Source: Deltaproteobacteria bacterium (lineage in GTDB: Bacteria; Desulfobacterota; Dissulfuribacteria; Dissulfuribacterales; JALVPX01). Taken from it: a stretch of 8,867 bases of DNA. Positions 6,459-8,867 of the stretch are shown here, one piece after another (the first letter of the stretch is position 1; each line of letters starts with the position of its first letter). Where the stretch lies: contig JALVPX010000251.1 of the NCBI GenBank assembly GCA_027031565.1, positions 1 through 8,867 of the forward strand, read 5' to 3'. A program made the translations under genes and the position numbers. The notes under the pieces are model-generated. The model searched no databases. It worked only from the letters and a program-made list of their open reading frames with translations, and was not told where the DNA came from.

Positions 6459-6806
6459 ATGGCCACAACCAGGCTTGAAGGCGACCAGATGTGCATGCGC
6501 ATCTACATTGGCGAAAGGGACAAATACAAGGGAAGGCCCCTTTACAAGGCGATCATAACCTATTTGAGGGAAAAGGGTATTGCCGGAGCCACCGTGTACC
6601 GGGCCGTTGCTGGCTATGGCCCAAACAGCTACTTCCGTTCCACGAGTCTTCTGGCACTATCTGTGGATCTTCCTGTGGTAGTGGAAGTGGTGGATGACCC
6701 CGTTAAAATAGAAACGGTCTTGTCAGGCCTGGATAACATGATCCAGGCCGGCATGATTACATTGCAGAATGTCCACGTCCTGACTTATCGCCCTGGAAAG
6801 TCGTAG
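6459..6806 (+). CDS. DUF190 PII-like protein
   Basis: A 115-residue soluble protein of the DUF190 family, which has a PII-like ferredoxin fold. The family hallmarks are present: MRIYIGERDKYKGRPLYKAI (13-32), GIAGATVYRAVAGYGPNS (40-57), a central LPVVVEVVDDPVKIE (71-85) and GMITLQNVHVL (98-108). PII-like proteins usually form trimers that bind small effectors between subunits and regulate a partner, often a membrane transporter. The ligand of DUF190 proteins is not established. It starts one base after the fluC stop with a full GGAGGT site, giving a fluC-DUF190 pair that I recognise as recurrent in bacteria. The simplest inference is that it modulates FluC or senses a related stress. Its last 50 bases overlap the 3' end of nrdG on the other strand. 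Confidence 0.92.
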   Translation: MATTRLEGDQMCMRIYIGERDKYKGRPLYKAIITYLREKGIAGATVYRAVAGYGPNSYFRSTSLLALSVDLPVVVEVVDDPVKIETVLSGLDNMIQAGMITLQNVHVLTYRPGKS

Positions 6807-7455
6807 AGCGTAAGGCAGGATCGAGGGCGTTTTGGCTTATAAATTTCTGCACCACATACTTTGAGCCTTCGGGAACGAGTTCGGATGAGATCGATTTTAT
6901 GTCCTCTTCTTCAAGCAAAGGTTCCACAAAGGTCGTTCTGAAAATATGTTGGACACCAGAACCGGCTATGAGCTCAATGGATTTCATTATGGCAGAAATG
7001 TCCACGACAACGCCTGACAACAGGCTGTATTTCTTCAAAGGAGCCTTTATGTCCATGGCTGCAAAATCCACCAGGCCCTTCTGGAACAGCTCCTTCAATA
7101 TCCCGGGCCTGCTGCCATTGGTATCCAGCTTGACCTTGTAGCCCATCTCTTTCAAGAGTGCCAGGAACTCTTCAAGTCCCGGCTGCAGGGTCGGTTCCCC
7201 TCCACTTACTACCACCCCTTCAATCTTCCACCGCTTCTTTTTGAGCTTGTGGATCACCTGGGAGGTGGCGGTAAAACGCTCACCCGTCCAGCGTGCAGGG
7301 ATCAAATCCCCGTTGTGGCAAAAAGGGCACTTGAAGTTGCAGCCCTGGGAAAAGACTATTGATGCCACACAGCCAGGATAATCACTGAGCGTAAAGGGCT
7401 GAAAGCCGCCCATGCTGAAGGCCGGCAACCCCTTTTTTTCTTCAGGACAATGCAT
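6757..7455 (-). CDS. nrdG: Anaerobic ribonucleotide reductase activating protein (radical SAM)
   Basis: A 232-residue cytoplasmic radical-SAM activase that uses S-adenosylmethionine and a [4Fe-4S] cluster to install the glycyl radical on NrdD. The cluster motif CNFKCPFC supplies C39, C43 and C46. VSGGEPTL (83-90) is the GGE motif for SAM binding, and KLDTNGSRP and DFAAMDIKAPL are further radical-SAM strands. The opening GGFQPFTLSDYPG marks the longer activase type (the NrdG2 kind, related to PflA) rather than the short E. coli NrdG. The ATG at 7455 is chosen because AAGGA lies six bases upstream; a second ATG at 7413 has no such site. The start overlaps the nrdD stop by 14 bases, so the two are an operon with likely translational coupling. 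The 3' end runs 50 bases into the convergent DUF190 gene. Confidence 0.94.
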   Translation of the reverse strand: MHCPEEKKGLPAFSMGGFQPFTLSDYPGCVASIVFSQGCNFKCPFCHNGDLIPARWTGERFTATSQVIHKLKKKRWKIEGVVVSGGEPTLQPGLEEFLALLKEMGYKVKLDTNGSRPGILKELFQKGLVDFAAMDIKAPLKKYSLLSGVVVDISAIMKSIELIAGSGVQHIFRTTFVEPLLEEEDIKSISSELVPEGSKYVVQKFISQNALDPALRSTTFQGDKSGRGHSAM

Positions 7456-8867
7456 AATTTTTCCTTATCGAGAATTCTGCCTGTTTCCCATCATTCCACT
7501 GATGGACCGGGCGCAAATAACCCACTACCCTGGAATAGACCTCGGTGTGGCTGCCGCATTCCGGACATTTAGGATGTTCCCCCCGCAGGTACCCATGCTG
7601 CGGGCAGATGGAAAAGGTAGGCGTAATGGTGAAATAGGGCAGCCGGTAGTTGGAGCAGACGGTCCGCACGAAATTCTTGACGGAATCAGGATCAGGCGCC
7701 GCCTCTCCCAGAAAAACATGCACCACGGTTCCCCCTGTGTACAAGGCCTGCAGGGAATCCTGCTTGTCCAAAAGCTCAAAGACATCATCCGTATAATTGA
7801 CCGGAAGCTGCGTTGAATTCGTATAAAAGGGTGTGCCTGATTCTTCCTTGTTGGCCACCCGTATGTCCGGAAACCTGTCTTGATCCAGTCTGGCCAGCCT
7901 GTAGGCGGTCCCTTCTCCAGGCGTTGCCTCAAGATTGTATAACTGACCTGTTTCCTGCTGGAATTGCTGCAATTTTTTCCGCATGTAGAGCAATATCTCC
8001 TCGGCAAACCTGCTGCCTTGCTCTGCAGCGATATCGCACCCCAGAAGATTCTGACATGCCTCATTGACCCCTATTACACCAATGGTGGAAAAGTGATTGG
8101 CCCAGTAGCGGCCAGATTTTTCCTTTACATGCCTCAAATAGAATTTCGTGTATGGATAGAGTCCATTGTCTGTAAAGTGTTCCAATACCTTTCGTTTCGT
8201 CTCCAGGCTGGTCTTTGCAATCTCCAACTGTTTGTCCAGTTCCCTGAAGAAATCTCCCCGGCTTTTTGCCCTGTATGCCAGGGCCACGGTGTTGATGGTC
8301 ACAACGCCTATGGAGCCGGTAAGGGGATTTGCGCCGAAAAGGCCTCCACCCCGTTTTTCAAGAAAGCGCAGGTCCAGCCTCAATCGGCAGCACATGGAAC
8401 GGGCATCGTCTGGCGACATATCTGAATTTACAAAATTGGCAAAATAGGGGATTCCATATTTTGCCGTGGCCTCCCAAAGCTTTTCCAGCCCTGGTGCGTC
8501 CCAATCAAAATCCGCTGTTATATTGTAAGTGGGTATGGGAAAGGTGAATACCCTGCCGCAGGCATCTCCTTCACCCATGACCTCAAGAAATGCACTGTTC
8601 AGAAGGGTCATCTCCTCCTGGAACTCTTTGTACGTTTCTTGTTGAGGCCTGCCGCCGATTATCACGTTTTGATCCGCCAATATGGATGGCGGAACAAGAT
8701 CCATGGTCAAATTGGTAAAAGGGGTCTGGAAACCAACTCTTGTTGGGACGTTTACGTTGAAGACAAACTCTTGAAGGGCCTGCTTGACCTCCTTGTAAGA
8801 CAGGCCATCGTAGCGGATAAACGGGGCAAGGAGCGTGTCAAAGTTGGAGAAGGCCTGGGCTCCCGCC
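7442..8867 (-). CDS. nrdD: Anaerobic (class III) ribonucleoside-triphosphate reductase, N-terminus beyond right edge
   Basis: The large glycyl-radical subunit that reduces ribonucleoside triphosphates to deoxynucleotides under anoxia. The frame is open to the right edge (…FDTLLAPFIRYDG, FNVNVPTRVGFQTPFTNLTMDL), so an ATG near 8704 is internal. About 474 C-terminal residues are present and the N-terminal ATP-cone part is missing. Visible features are RSMCCRLRLDL with the adjacent cysteines at 8387-8392, in the active-site cysteine loop; GANPLTGSIGVVTINTVALAY; a C-terminal metal site CPQHGY...CPECG; and the glycyl-radical loop RVVGYL, with the glycine codon at 7520-7522. The metal-site pattern is Cys-x2-His followed by Cys-x2-Cys rather than four plain cysteines. 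Its stop overlaps the nrdG start. Deoxynucleotide-responsive control by NrdR is common for such operons, but the promoter is outside the window. Confidence 0.96.
   Translation of the reverse strand, partial: AGAQAFSNFDTLLAPFIRYDGLSYKEVKQALQEFVFNVNVPTRVGFQTPFTNLTMDLVPPSILADQNVIIGGRPQQETYKEFQEEMTLLNSAFLEVMGEGDACGRVFTFPIPTYNITADFDWDAPGLEKLWEATAKYGIPYFANFVNSDMSPDDARSMCCRLRLDLRFLEKRGGGLFGANPLTGSIGVVTINTVALAYRAKSRGDFFRELDKQLEIAKTSLETKRKVLEHFTDNGLYPYTKFYLRHVKEKSGRYWANHFSTIGVIGVNEACQNLLGCDIAAEQGSRFAEEILLYMRKKLQQFQQETGQLYNLEATPGEGTAYRLARLDQDRFPDIRVANKEESGTPFYTNSTQLPVNYTDDVFELLDKQDSLQALYTGGTVVHVFLGEAAPDPDSVKNFVRTVCSNYRLPYFTITPTFSICPQHGYLRGEHPKCPECGSHTEVYSRVVGYLRPVHQWNDGKQAEFSIRKNYALS

Noticed and set aside
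7525..8064. A 179-codon minus-strand frame inside nrdD in another register.
   Set aside because: It is fully nested in nrdD, arginine- and proline-rich as expected of an out-of-frame translation, and matches no family.
8666..8710. A start codon for nrdD near 8704-8710.
   Set aside because: The same frame continues upstream to the window edge without a stop, and encodes conserved NrdD sequence (NVNVPTRVGFQTPF), so this is internal.

Overview
The window looks like a piece of chromosome from a strictly or facultatively anaerobic Gram-negative bacterium, most likely a Desulfobacterota (deltaproteobacterial) lineage. That placement is an inference. It rests on an oxygen-sensitive class III ribonucleotide reductase with its radical-SAM activase, and on a short C-terminal four-cysteine domain of a type I associate with deltaproteobacterial signalling proteins. 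Base composition looks even across the window. I see no transposase, integrase, prophage gene, CRISPR array, tRNA or rRNA.

Layout from left to right. (1) 1-1661, minus: the translational GTPase TypA/BipA, cut by the left edge and lacking only about its last 50 residues. (2) 1662-1870: a non-coding gap that acts as the typA leader, with a weak terminator for the upstream gene, two hairpins and a GC hairpin plus T5 directly in front of the typA ribosome binding site. (3) 1871-2791, minus: a six-TM membrane protein ending in a coiled coil and a CxxC/CxxC domain, with no recognisable enzymatic output domain. (4) 2877-4163, minus: an MgtC-type/DUF4010 multi-pass membrane protein. (5) 4164-4283: a divergent promoter region. 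(6) 4284-5543, plus: a Ste24-type M48 membrane metalloprotease. (7) 5518-5970, minus: a two-CBS-domain protein, convergent with and overlapping the protease. (8) 5971-6067: a second divergent regulatory gap. (9) 6068-6457 and 6459-6806, plus: a FluC/CrcB fluoride channel tightly coupled to a PII-like DUF190 protein. (10) 6757-7455 and 7442-8867, minus: nrdG and nrdD, overlapping each other, with nrdD cut by the right edge.

Functional groups. nrdD-nrdG make deoxynucleotides without oxygen. fluC-DUF190, with the divergent CBS gene, is a plausible fluoride-export module with two potential nucleotide-binding regulatory proteins. The MgtC/DUF4010 gene and the six-TM Cys4 protein run in the same direction 85 bases apart and may form a membrane or envelope-sensing unit. 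TypA and the M48 protease are general stress and quality-control functions.

Several start codons were chosen from Shine-Dalgarno positions rather than the longest reading frame: the six-TM protein at 2791, FluC at 6068 and DUF190 at 6459. Most of the window is ordinary housekeeping. The points most worth a second look are the Cys4-tailed membrane sensor, the fluC/DUF190/CBS arrangement and the hairpin in the typA leader.
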